Virus record (IMG/VR): IMGVR_UViG_3300032144_000030
Coordinates: 1 to 39,783 of that record
Reading direction: 5' to 3' (one strand)
From: a virus
Length of the DNA: 39,783 bases
The position numbers were made by a program, and so were the translations under genes. Positions 7,849 to 15,494 of the stretch are shown here, piece by piece. Positions within the stretch are counted from its first letter, which is position 1. Every line of letters starts with the position of its first letter. The notes under the pieces are model-generated. The model saw only the letters and a program-made list of their open reading frames with translations. It did no database searches and had not been told where the DNA came from.

Positions 7849-8268
7849 GTGAACTACAACGAGTTTGTCACCAGCGAGTTCATCCCACGAACACTCGCGT
7901 CGTGGGGTGGACTGCGCAACAGCGTCATCACGGCGGGTGTTCCGGCCAATGCAGTCACTATCGAGGAAGTCACGACCGAAGGGGTCAACGACTTGCGCTA
8001 TCGCTTCAACGCCAAGCGCGGCAACAAGACCGTCACGGGCTACATCGAACTGACCAACGCCGGGATTCAGAGCGGCGTGATGATGATTGCCGTCACGCTT
8101 TACATTGACAACAACGGCACAACGATTCCGACGAGCTACGTCGTCGGTGCGCCCGTGCCGTATAACGACGAGGCTGGGTTGGACCTGCTCGTGCAAAAGC
8201 TCATCAACATTGACGCCATCACCAAGACCGAACTGATTACAGCGGTGCGGGCGGCTTTGGGGGTGTAA
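7849..8268 (+). CDS. Hypothetical structural-region protein
   Basis: A 139-residue soluble protein starting at GTG two bases after the previous stop. It shows alternating strands in the middle (YRFNAKRGNKTVTGYIELTN) and helices at the end (LDLLVQKLINIDAITKTELI). I do not recognise the family. Position between two virion proteins suggests a structural or assembly role. The four bases before the next start give no ribosome site, so its neighbour at 8272 is probably coupled to it. Confidence 0.6.
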   Translation: MNYNEFVTSEFIPRTLASWGGLRNSVITAGVPANAVTIEEVTTEGVNDLRYRFNAKRGNKTVTGYIELTNAGIQSGVMMIAVTLYIDNNGTTIPTSYVVGAPVPYNDEAGLDLLVQKLINIDAITKTELITAVRAALGV

Positions 8269-8271
8269 AAC

Positions 8272-10740
8272 ATGACGCCGGTTTTTACATGCGGTTGGGA
8301 GTGCGGCCAACTGGGAACAGTTGGGCAGCATTGGTCTTCTGGCGGTGGTTCGGTTTCCATTAATACCACCATCAAGCGCAATGGCGCGCGGGCGCTGCGT
8401 GTCAATCCTACGGCCTCGTCCAGCGCCTACGTCACCTCCCCAACGCTCGCCGGCTTTGACATCTGGGTGGGTCGCGTGGCGATTTATTTCACCACCCTGC
8501 CGAGCATCAACCAGACGCTCTTGGTTGGTGCCAACACAGGCGCCGGGGCGGTTTTCAATGCTTCGGACAGTAAAATCTACCCAGGTTATTTAAGCGGCAC
8601 CGTGCAATTTGGCAGCAGTGGGGTGGCGGTAACCACCGGGGTTTGGTATATCCTCAACGTCTCGGTTAATGCGTCCGCCAACCCCTGGCTGATTGATGTG
8701 AAGGTGGATGCCACCACCACCACGCAAATGAGCCGGGCCACGACCGCTTCCGGGGACACCGCCTTTCGCGTGGGGATGGTTCAGTCCTCCAGCACCACCG
8801 CCGATGCTTACTTCGATGATCTCGTGATCACTTCTGCGGGTGGCGACTACCCCATCGGCGACGGTTACGTTAATCATTTCGTGCCGACTTCGGATGGAAC
8901 ACACAACGTAGCAGGTGCGGCTGACTTCCGGCGCGGCGACACCACCACCGACATCCTCAACGCCACCACGACGGCCTACCAACTCGTGGACGACGTGCCG
9001 CTCGATGACACGACCCCGGATGCGGACGATCATATCCGCATTGTCGCTCCCGCCAACAATACAGATTACGTCGAGCTTGTCTTTGGGCCAGCGAGCGGAA
9101 TCTCAACGCCCACGGCAGCACCGCAAGCCGTTGAAGTCATCGCGGAAGTCTTCGCCGCGGGCACTGGGTTAAGTGACGAGCAAATCCGCGTAAACGACAA
9201 CGGAACAACTGACACAATTTACGACGGCACGCAGGTTGCCGGCGTCACGACCGGCATTTACAAGCGCAAGCATTACGCGACCGCTCCAACCGGAGGGGCT
9301 TGGACGGTTGTAAGCGGCGCGGGCAATTTCAACAACCTTCGACTTCGCTACGGCTACGCATCAGACGCGAACCCGGACAAGAGCTTGATGGCCGCGATGA
9401 TCGAAGCGGATTTCGCTCAAGGCGCAACAACGCTTCAAGGTGCAGGCGACACTGCCGCAGCGTCGGCCACGACCGGCGCACCTGTAATCACGCTTCAAGG
9501 CTCAGGTTCGAGCACAGCAGCCAGCGCGACAGCCAGTGCGGGTGCGGTGACGTTGCAGGTTTCAGGAGCGACAGCCGCAGCGTCCAGCACCACCGGCGAG
9601 GCTTCAATCCTAATTCCTGGCAGCGGCGACACAGCCGCAGCAAGCGCAACAGCCGGCGAGCCGTTAATCACGATGCAAGCCGCAGGTGATACCGCCGCAG
9701 TAAGTGCGAACGCGGGCGCGCCGACGATCACACTGCAAGCTGCCGGCGACACAGCCGCAGCGTCGGCGACCGCAGGTCAGGCAGATTTCACTGTTGGTGG
9801 AAGCGGTGACACAGCCGCAGTGTCAAGCACGACAGGCGAGCCAGTCATAACACTTCAAGGCGCGGGAGATACCAGCGCGGCGGCGGCTAATTCCGGCGCG
9901 CCAGTCGTCACGCTGCAAGCCTCAGGAAGTGATGCGTCTGATTCAGCCACAGCAGGAGCGCCAACACTTACACTCCAAGCGGCTGGCGATACGGCGGCGG
10001 TATCAGCGACGGCAGCGCAGGGATTGTTGATTCTTCCGGGTGCAGGCGAAACTGCGGCTGCGGGAGCGAATGCGGGAGCACCAGTCATCACTCTCCAGGC
10101 ATCAGGCTCAACGGCAGCGGCAAGCGCAACCACAGGCGAACCTGAGGCCACCGGACAGCAGGAAGGCAGTGGCGACACCGCTGCGGAATCAGCCACAACC
10201 GGCGCACCACTGATTACCCTGCAAGCCTCCGGCAGCAGCGCGTCAGCTTCAACCACAACCGCGGCGGCGGTTGTAATCTTGCAAGGCGCTGGAGATTCCG
10301 CCTCGGTTTCCGAGACGACTGGCGCGCCAACCATCACACTGCAAGTCGCGGGTGCAACCGCTACCCAAAGCGAAACCACAGGAGAGCCGACGGTTGAGGG
10401 CGGCGCAGAGCAAGGCGGCGGCGACACCGTTGCAGTCTCATTCACATCCGGCGAGCCTTTGATTGTTCTGCAAGGCGCGGGCGACACATCCACCGTAAGC
10501 AGCACGTCAGGAAGCCCGACAACCATCTCGGCAACAATCATCGGGCGCGTCATCAACTTCACTGCTGGCACGGATCAAATGCCGGGCAGCGTCGTCAGCG
10601 CGACCGCGACCAGATCAACCTCCGGAGCAAGCCAGACAGGAAGCGCCATCAACTTCGATTCAACCGGCAGCCAACTGGATGGCGACGAGTCCAGCGGCAG
10701 TCTCTCGGCCAGTTCAACCGCAAGCACTCTCACGATATGA
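8272..10740 (+). CDS. Large virion protein: jelly-roll head and 20-residue repeats
   Basis: An 822-residue protein. Residues 1-195 look like a concanavalin/LamG-type jelly roll (strands ARALRVNPT, GFDIWVGRVAIYF, WYILNVSVNA, AYFDDLVI), a fold that often binds glycans. Residues 196-380 are a second beta domain (DGTHNVAGAADF, DDHIRIVAP). From about 385 to 755 there are some eighteen tandem units of about 20 residues with consensus G-x-G-D-T-A-A-x-S-A-T-x-G-x-P-x-I-T-L-Q, very rich in A, T, S and G. The tail is Ser/Thr-rich. Such repeats are found in phage fibre proteins and could make a long fibrous stalk. There is no signal peptide. Its stop shares ATGA with 10737. Confidence 0.7.
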   Translation: MTPVFTCGWECGQLGTVGQHWSSGGGSVSINTTIKRNGARALRVNPTASSSAYVTSPTLAGFDIWVGRVAIYFTTLPSINQTLLVGANTGAGAVFNASDSKIYPGYLSGTVQFGSSGVAVTTGVWYILNVSVNASANPWLIDVKVDATTTTQMSRATTASGDTAFRVGMVQSSSTTADAYFDDLVITSAGGDYPIGDGYVNHFVPTSDGTHNVAGAADFRRGDTTTDILNATTTAYQLVDDVPLDDTTPDADDHIRIVAPANNTDYVELVFGPASGISTPTAAPQAVEVIAEVFAAGTGLSDEQIRVNDNGTTDTIYDGTQVAGVTTGIYKRKHYATAPTGGAWTVVSGAGNFNNLRLRYGYASDANPDKSLMAAMIEADFAQGATTLQGAGDTAAASATTGAPVITLQGSGSSTAASATASAGAVTLQVSGATAAASSTTGEASILIPGSGDTAAASATAGEPLITMQAAGDTAAVSANAGAPTITLQAAGDTAAASATAGQADFTVGGSGDTAAVSSTTGEPVITLQGAGDTSAAAANSGAPVVTLQASGSDASDSATAGAPTLTLQAAGDTAAVSATAAQGLLILPGAGETAAAGANAGAPVITLQASGSTAAASATTGEPEATGQQEGSGDTAAESATTGAPLITLQASGSSASASTTTAAAVVILQGAGDSASVSETTGAPTITLQVAGATATQSETTGEPTVEGGAEQGGGDTVAVSFTSGEPLIVLQGAGDTSTVSSTSGSPTTISATIIGRVINFTAGTDQMPGSVVSATATRSTSGASQTGSAINFDSTGSQLDGDESSGSLSASSTASTLTI
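9424..10530 (+). repeat. Tandem ~60-bp coding repeats in the 8272 gene
   Basis: About eighteen degenerate units of roughly 60 bp encode the 20-residue repeats of the virion protein. Units differ by many silent and replacement changes, and a few have short insertions (for example around 10150 and 10395), so the array is old or diversifying. The opposite strand stays open for long stretches here only because of repeated composition. Confidence 0.85.
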
Positions 10741-11057
10741 CTACGATCAAAGCGTTCGACACAGCCATCACCTTCAGCGACACGCTGACGCGGGACGGCG
10801 TTGCGGAGAATTTAACCGATGCGTCGGTTAAGTTTCTGATTTCCGAACGCACCGGCGGCACGGCGTTCTCTGCATCAGCAACCATCGTCAGCGCGGCGGC
10901 AGGCACGGTCAGCTATCAGCCGAGCGCGGGCTTTCCCACCACTGCCGGCAAATACATTCAGGAATGGGAAGTGACGTTTTCCGACGGGCGCATCCTCACC
11001 TTCCCCGGCAACCGTCACAATAAAATCAAGATCATTGAGGACATCAACCGCGCATGA
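10737..11057 (+). CDS. BppU-like baseplate protein N-terminal domain
   Basis: A 106-residue protein. The order ENLTDASVKFLISERTGG, then GTVSYQPSAGFPTTAGKYIQ, then EWEVTFSDGRILTFPG, matches the N-terminal domain of BppU-type baseplate proteins (L-T-D/G-A-x-V-x-F, later G-x-V-x-Y, then G-x-Y-x-x-E-x-x-V-x-F-x-D-G-x-x-x-T-F-P). In siphophages this domain ties receptor-binding parts to the baseplate. Here the domain stands alone, so it may be a connector or adaptor. The start and stop both overlap neighbours as ATGA. Confidence 0.7.
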   Translation: MTTIKAFDTAITFSDTLTRDGVAENLTDASVKFLISERTGGTAFSASATIVSAAAGTVSYQPSAGFPTTAGKYIQEWEVTFSDGRILTFPGNRHNKIKIIEDINRA

Positions 11058-11344
11058 AAAAGCTAATCGCGTTAATCGCCGTCGCAACTCTCACGGGTTG
11101 CTCACACTTCACAACAACGCAGAAGGATTTGAACTATGAAGCCGGCCAACCCATCCGCCAGATCACCACGAAAGCCTCGGCTTATACGTTCTTCGAGAGC
11201 AAGTCTGCCCTTGCGAACTTCAAGGCGTCTCAGACCGACAAGACGCAGGGCGCGAGCGTTGGAAGTCTCAACCAGGAATCCGGAGGAACCAACACCGCCG
11301 TCACCGTGAACGCGCTGGTTAATCTGCTCAATGCGGTGAAGTGA
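11054..11344 (+). CDS. Small lipoprotein, outer-membrane spanin-like candidate
   Basis: A 96-residue protein with a lipoprotein signal: MKKLIALIAVATLTGC, lipobox L-T-G-C with the lipidated cysteine at 16. The mature part is polar, with short helices (SALANFKASQ, TVNALVNLLNAV) and little else. Phage lipoproteins of this size are often o-spanins, which join the outer membrane during lysis, or superinfection-exclusion proteins. No i-spanin gene overlaps it, so either reading stays open. It is the last envelope-directed gene before the tail-completion genes. Confidence 0.7.
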   Translation: MKKLIALIAVATLTGCSHFTTTQKDLNYEAGQPIRQITTKASAYTFFESKSALANFKASQTDKTQGASVGSLNQESGGTNTAVTVNALVNLLNAVK

Positions 11345-11364
11345 ACAATAAACTCAACTGACTT

Positions 11365-11739
11365 ATGGCCGACGAAATAACACTGCGCTGGAATCTAACC
11401 GCCGACAAGGGGAACTTGTATCGCCGGAAAGCTCCCGAGTCACAATCCATCACCTTGACCGCTTCATCGCCCGCCGTGGCCGCTGGCGTTGCATCCATTG
11501 GCTTTGCCGCACATGAAGCCATCCCGCTAGGAGATGTTGCCGCCGTCGGGCTGGCATGGTTCACCAATCTGGACGCGACCAACTACGTTGAACTCGGCGT
11601 GCAGGTCACGGCGACGTTTTACCCGTTTGTAAAATTGCTTCCGGGTGAATCTTACTGCTTCCGGCTTGGATCGTCCGCGCCTTACGCGCAGGCGAACACC
11701 GCCGCAGTTAAGCTGGAATACGAAATCCTCGACAACTGA
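11365..11739 (+). CDS. Hypothetical beta-rich structural protein
   Basis: A 124-residue protein without a signal peptide. The sequence alternates strands (ITLRWNLTADKG, GLAWFTNLDATNYVELGVQ, ATFYPFVKLLPGESYCFRLG), a jelly-roll pattern seen in small phage decoration or tail proteins. The F-T-N-L-D-x-T-N-Y-V-E-L-G motif recurs, in my recollection, in phage structural proteins without a firm assigned role. The ATG at 11365 follows a short 20-base gap and an A-rich leader. Function inferred as structural. Confidence 0.6.
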   Translation: MADEITLRWNLTADKGNLYRRKAPESQSITLTASSPAVAAGVASIGFAAHEAIPLGDVAAVGLAWFTNLDATNYVELGVQVTATFYPFVKLLPGESYCFRLGSSAPYAQANTAAVKLEYEILDN

Positions 11740-11743
11740 GAGC

Positions 11744-13123
11744 GTGATTGCGTTCGACTACAACGCCGCCGCCCTGACGAGCCGGATTCAAGCCTGGCAG
11801 AAGGCTGCCGGCTTGACGTTTCCCGAGGCGTTGAAGAAGCAGGCCGGCCTGTTGAAGCAAGACTTGTGGAAAGGTGCGCCGCCATCAGACCGCAACCGCG
11901 CCACCAAGAAGGCGCAAAAGAGCGTCGGCGCGAGGTTCTACCCGAAACCTAAAAAGGTTTTCTCCACTCAAAAGCAGCGCGGCAAGAACGGCATGATCTG
12001 GATGTATGCTCACCCGAAAGCATTGCCCACCGTCAAGCAAGAGGACTACCGGCCTGAGCTTGGACTGAGCGACGCCATTTCAATTCTCAACACGGAAAAC
12101 CTGAGGCGAAAAGGTTTGAAGTGGGTGGACAAGGGGAGAATCAACAAAGGGAAATCAGAGCAGCACGCGATGTTCTTAAATCGCATTGTGATTTCAAAGG
12201 GAGTCATCGGAAAGCTTCTGCGTTACGTCCGCGACCGATTCGGACGGCAGAAGGCGGCATGGGCCAAAGGCTATGAGCAGTTTGGTATCAAGCGCCCGCC
12301 TCAGTGGGTTGCCAGGCATCTCGCCACCGCCAAAGGCAACAATCAGATTCACCTGACCGGAGACAAGCCGTTCATCCGCATCATCAGCCAGTCGCGCGGC
12401 GTTGAAAGCGCAAGGTCGATTTCCAATGTTCGCCGGAGCATCAAGAAACGCGCCGCCTCGATGCAGGCGGACATGAAACTTTACCTTGCGGGAATCAAAA
12501 AGCAGGCGGGATTCAAACTAGCACCATTCTGGATCATGCTTCACACGAACAGCGTTGTAGGTGCGACCCCGCTCGTAATGCCGGACTTCGGGATTGCGGA
12601 GAACCAGTCCCTCACCCATGGATCCGCGTATCGCAAAGAAGACGATGCAGAGATGGTCAAAGGATTTAATGATGCCAGTCTTCACGACGCGGGCAACCTT
12701 GCTGCCTTCAATCATCTTCTTGGCTGCGTCCATCCGTTCAAGCCAGTGGCCGGAAACGTCGGGGGCGTCGAAGGCGACGAATTGAATCTCGGAGGTGAAC
12801 TTGCCGTATTGAGTCGCAACGCGAGCGACTTCGAGGTTGTCGCGGCCCGCCCACAATTCCCCGTCGAGCCGGAATCCTTGCGGCAACTGGCTGGTGAATT
12901 TCTTGGGCGCTTTGATCTTTATGCCGCCGCGCGTCCAAAGGTTGAAGCCATCCCAGAAAGCCCGGCAACCGTCGAGCTTCTCGGAGAAAAACCAGCCATC
13001 CACGTCCTGAGACGGCTTCCAGTCTCTCAGCAGCGTCATGTAGGTTTCGTCCATCGCCAGCATGAAACCACAACCGCCGATTGCCAGCTATTGGAAACTC
13101 AATCCAGAATTGTAATAGCATGA
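11744..13123 (+). CDS. Tail-completion-like protein with an antisense-ligase C-terminal extension
   Basis: The frame starts at GTG 11744, four bases after the previous stop, and runs 459 codons. Residues 1-260 look real: basic and helical, with KKQAGLLKQDLWKGAPPSD near the start, typical of HK97 gp10-like or neck/tail-completion proteins, and basic C-terminal helices. The last 200 residues, from about 12520, lie opposite a DNA ligase gene on the other strand and look like its shadow. The stop (13121-13123) still shares ATGA with 13120, so the ligase appears to have landed inside this gene without breaking its frame. The true functional part may end near 12510. Confidence 0.6.
   Translation: MIAFDYNAAALTSRIQAWQKAAGLTFPEALKKQAGLLKQDLWKGAPPSDRNRATKKAQKSVGARFYPKPKKVFSTQKQRGKNGMIWMYAHPKALPTVKQEDYRPELGLSDAISILNTENLRRKGLKWVDKGRINKGKSEQHAMFLNRIVISKGVIGKLLRYVRDRFGRQKAAWAKGYEQFGIKRPPQWVARHLATAKGNNQIHLTGDKPFIRIISQSRGVESARSISNVRRSIKKRAASMQADMKLYLAGIKKQAGFKLAPFWIMLHTNSVVGATPLVMPDFGIAENQSLTHGSAYRKEDDAEMVKGFNDASLHDAGNLAAFNHLLGCVHPFKPVAGNVGGVEGDELNLGGELAVLSRNASDFEVVAARPQFPVEPESLRQLAGEFLGRFDLYAAARPKVEAIPESPATVELLGEKPAIHVLRRLPVSQQRHVGFVHRQHETTTADCQLLETQSRIVIA
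12518..13063 (-). CDS. ATP-dependent DNA ligase, adenylation domain only
   Basis: A 181-residue protein on the opposite strand. Ligase motifs are clear: I E-K29-L-D-G (AMP-binding lysine), III D67-G-E-L-W, IIIa FVAFDAP, IV M-G-E151-G-L-V-L, and V V-R-V-K175. The GWFFSEKLDGCRAFWDG stretch resembles minimal ligases of the LigE/LigB-like group. The frame ends at TAG six codons after motif V, so the OB-fold that normally follows is missing. It may be inactive, an adenylation-only enzyme, or a 3'-truncated import. It is an isolated leftward gene within rightward tail genes and lies wholly inside the 11744 frame. Confidence 0.8.
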   Translation of the reverse strand: MLAMDETYMTLLRDWKPSQDVDGWFFSEKLDGCRAFWDGFNLWTRGGIKIKAPKKFTSQLPQGFRLDGELWAGRDNLEVARVATQYGKFTSEIQFVAFDAPDVSGHWLERMDAAKKMIEGSKVARVVKTGIIKSFDHLCIVFFAIRGSMGEGLVLRNPEVRHYERGRTYNAVRVKHDPEWC

Positions 13124-13641
13124 GCGCGCCAACCATCTTCCGACGTTACCAGCCACTATCCGACGCGCTTGCCGCTGTGTTCAAAGCGAATGGCATCGTT
13201 TGCTTTACCCCGTTTGGAGAGCAGCCGGAAGGCGACGACGAAGCGACCGGAGAAGACGTTGACAAGAAGCCGCGCCCGCGAGTTGAAATCTGCGTGCATC
13301 CGGCGGGGGCGTTGGGACGCCTTGTGCCGCGCTCTGGCGTCCGGGCCATCGCCGGCAACCTTCGCGAGAGCGCGTGGCGGTCATCTGTCACGCTTTCGAT
13401 CATCACCAACCCGAGCATTCTCGAGCACACCGACTTCGTTGAAACGGTGGAATACCTCTGCGACACGATTGTTCCCGCCATCAACGAGACGCGCCTGCTT
13501 CAGTATTATGCCGCGCAACGCTTTCAACTGAACGGCGGGACGGCAGGCTACAAGCCGCAGGATGGCGTGATGCAAACCGACCTTGAGGCTGAACTGGATT
13601 TCACCGCCCAAATCTACACCTCTGCAACCCTCGATTCCTAA
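13120..13641 (+). CDS. Putative tail terminator protein
   Basis: A 173-residue protein. The order (helix YQPLSDALAAVFKANG, charged loop, RVEICVHPAG, then VTLSIITNPSILEHTDFVETVEYLCDTI) resembles tail-terminator or minor tail proteins that cap the tail tube: a mixed alpha/beta fold with a strand of polar-alternating residues before a helix that starts after a THTD-like turn. Position, directly after the tail-completion gene and before the tube candidate, supports this. Family match is by layout only. The start shares ATGA with 11744. Confidence 0.55.
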   Translation: MSAPTIFRRYQPLSDALAAVFKANGIVCFTPFGEQPEGDDEATGEDVDKKPRPRVEICVHPAGALGRLVPRSGVRAIAGNLRESAWRSSVTLSIITNPSILEHTDFVETVEYLCDTIVPAINETRLLQYYAAQRFQLNGGTAGYKPQDGVMQTDLEAELDFTAQIYTSATLDS

Positions 13642-13662
13642 ACCCAAAACCCATAGCAAAAC

Positions 13663-14022
13663 ATGAGCGCAATCTACAATGATGGAACAGTAATTTACGG
13701 GACAGCCACGCTGACCGTTGACCCCGCTGCGGCGGGCGACAACTTCACGCTGGTTGTTGATGGTGAGTTCGCGGTGAACTATCCGAGCCGGCGAATGGAA
13801 CAACCAAACGCACTCGGCGAACCATCAAAGGCTTTCGCCATCGCCGGCACTCCGAACGGTTCTTGCACAGTCATTGCCGGCGCAACCCTGCCGGTCCAAG
13901 GGGACACCTTCACCACCGACAAGACCAGCGCTGTGGTTTTCTACATTGACGAGACAACCCCGCAATACATCTCCGACAACTACGCCAAGGTCGGAATCAA
14001 GTTCAGCAAGAAGATCAACTAA
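13663..14022 (+). CDS. Candidate tail tube or tail structural protein
   Basis: A 119-residue beta-rich protein (GTATLTVDPAAAGDNFTLVV, FAVNYPSRRMEQPNALGEP, PNGSCTVIAGATLPVQGDTF). It starts with MSAIYNDGT, which resembles the opening of the 15495 protein (MAAIYTDGT). It lies between the tail terminator and chaperone candidates, where the major tail protein is expected, though it is shorter than usual for tube proteins. The leader is A-rich (CCATAGCAAAACATG), in keeping with strong non-Shine-Dalgarno starts here. Confidence 0.5.
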   Translation: MSAIYNDGTVIYGTATLTVDPAAAGDNFTLVVDGEFAVNYPSRRMEQPNALGEPSKAFAIAGTPNGSCTVIAGATLPVQGDTFTTDKTSAVVFYIDETTPQYISDNYAKVGIKFSKKIN

Positions 14023-14622
14023 GTGCCGCCGGAATTTCCAACGCAGCGATACGAGGAAGCCGTCGCCAAGGAGCGGTTCGCCCGCAGCGTCGTCTTTCTG
14101 GACCTGCCGGAAACGCTTTGCAGCGTCGAGGTTCTGCCGCTGGCGTTGCGGCACGTCGTCACGCTGGATGTGATTCGCTCCCCGTTCATCGCGGGCGGCG
14201 ACACCATCAAGCCGAGTGACGTGGTGAACTTCCTGTGGATTGTCAGCCCGCGCTTTGAACGGAGTCATCTCGCCAAGCGATGGTTTGCGCTCTGGCATCT
14301 TCGGAAAGTTCCATTCAACGAGGCAACTGTTCAAGCCATCGTCAACTTTGTGAGCGATGCCTTTGAAGACGCCGGTGGAGGCGGGCGGGCTGGGAAGCAA
14401 TTCTATTGCACGGCGGCGGGCATGGTGGACGCGATTGCCAGTCAATACGGCTGGACGGAGGAAACGATTCTCAACCTGCCAATTCGCCGTGCGATGCAAT
14501 ATGTCAACGCATCGGCGAAGCGCATCAACCCGCAGGCGACCCTATTCAACCCGTCCGAGCGCGTCCTGGTTGATTGGATGGGTGAGCGGGACGTGTGGTT
14601 AAAGGAGCAAGGAAAAAACTAA
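14023..14622 (+). CDS. Putative tail assembly chaperone
   Basis: A 199-residue helical protein starting at GTG directly after the previous stop. It is placed immediately before the tape measure gene, where tail assembly chaperones sit in siphophages. Sequence features: a hydrophobic middle (VVNFLWIVSPRFERS), a Gly-rich linker near residue 117 and a helical end with RRAMQYVNASAKRIN. No slippery sequence for a chaperone frameshift was obvious to me. The final TAA overlaps the next ATG as TAATG. Role assigned from position. Confidence 0.5.
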   Translation: MPPEFPTQRYEEAVAKERFARSVVFLDLPETLCSVEVLPLALRHVVTLDVIRSPFIAGGDTIKPSDVVNFLWIVSPRFERSHLAKRWFALWHLRKVPFNEATVQAIVNFVSDAFEDAGGGGRAGKQFYCTAAGMVDAIASQYGWTEETILNLPIRRAMQYVNASAKRINPQATLFNPSERVLVDWMGERDVWLKEQGKN

Positions 14623-15491
14623 TGACTGCCGAGGAGGTAATTCTAAAGCTTGGTCTGGACAACTCATCCCTGAAAAGCGGCATGGCGGGCGCGGATTACT
14701 TCGTGCAGAACTCCATGAAGGCCACGCTCAACTCGCTCAAGAATCTGGTGCGGGTCAACATGGTTTCAATGGCGTTTCAGGTGATGGATTATTGGGACCA
14801 AGTCACCGAGCACATCGCGGAGGTTATGTCTGGCTCGGAGCACTTCGCGCGCATGGCTGGATTTGCCAAAGAGCAGGCCGACGTTTGGAGGACGGCCAAC
14901 AAGGAGCGGTGGCTGGAGGAGGAGAAGCTTCGCAAGCAGCAAGAGCAGAACGCGAAGGACAAGGTGAAGCGCGCCATTCTCGACGGCGAGGTTCAGAGCG
15001 TCGAGCGTGAGACGCAGTTGATGCAGATCGCTGATGAGACGAAGCGCGAGGAAACACGGCTGAAGTTTCAGAAGGAAGAATTAAAGTTCCTTCGCAGCAA
15101 GATTGACTATCAGGCGAACACCGTCGAGCAAGGAAGGCAGATGCTCGCCGTCGCCAGGGCAGAGCAGGATGTTTTGCAAACCACTCAGCGACTCCAGGAG
15201 TTGCGGCAAAAAAACTTTGTCCCGCCAACCGTCGCCGCGCAAGCGCCGCAGGCAAAAAATCAAGCCTACCTCGACAATGTTAAATCGTCGCAGATTGAAT
15301 ACTTCTTCAACATCGCCCACAACGCGAAGGGTAACACGAAGGACAAATACCTTGGAATGGTGGACAAACTTATGGGCCGGGATCAAGGCGCGGACGGCAA
15401 GCTTGATGACGTAGTGACTGAGCTTCAAACCCTCACAGCGGGCATCAAAAAAACCGGCAAGCTCCCGGTTGAAATCTCACCACTCCCCTGA
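14622..15491 (+). CDS. Short tape measure protein
   Basis: A 289-residue protein. The N-terminus (EVILKLGLDNSSLKSGMAGA) is the typical opening of phage tape measures. It is followed by a hydrophobic helix around residue 45 and a long charged coiled coil (about residues 85-215, rich in K, E, R and Q). Tape measures set tail length at roughly 1.5 angstrom per residue, so this one predicts a short tail of about 40-45 nm. A fair ribosome site (AAGGAGCAAGG) lies upstream. The ATG at 14622 overlaps the previous stop. Confidence 0.7.
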   Translation: MTAEEVILKLGLDNSSLKSGMAGADYFVQNSMKATLNSLKNLVRVNMVSMAFQVMDYWDQVTEHIAEVMSGSEHFARMAGFAKEQADVWRTANKERWLEEEKLRKQQEQNAKDKVKRAILDGEVQSVERETQLMQIADETKREETRLKFQKEELKFLRSKIDYQANTVEQGRQMLAVARAEQDVLQTTQRLQELRQKNFVPPTVAAQAPQAKNQAYLDNVKSSQIEYFFNIAHNAKGNTKDKYLGMVDKLMGRDQGADGKLDDVVTELQTLTAGIKKTGKLPVEISPLP

Positions 15492-15494
15492 CTT

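Noticed and set aside
9855-10571. 238-codon minus-strand frame in the repeats
   Set aside because: Openness follows from the repeated coding units on the plus strand; the product is only the antisense repeat.
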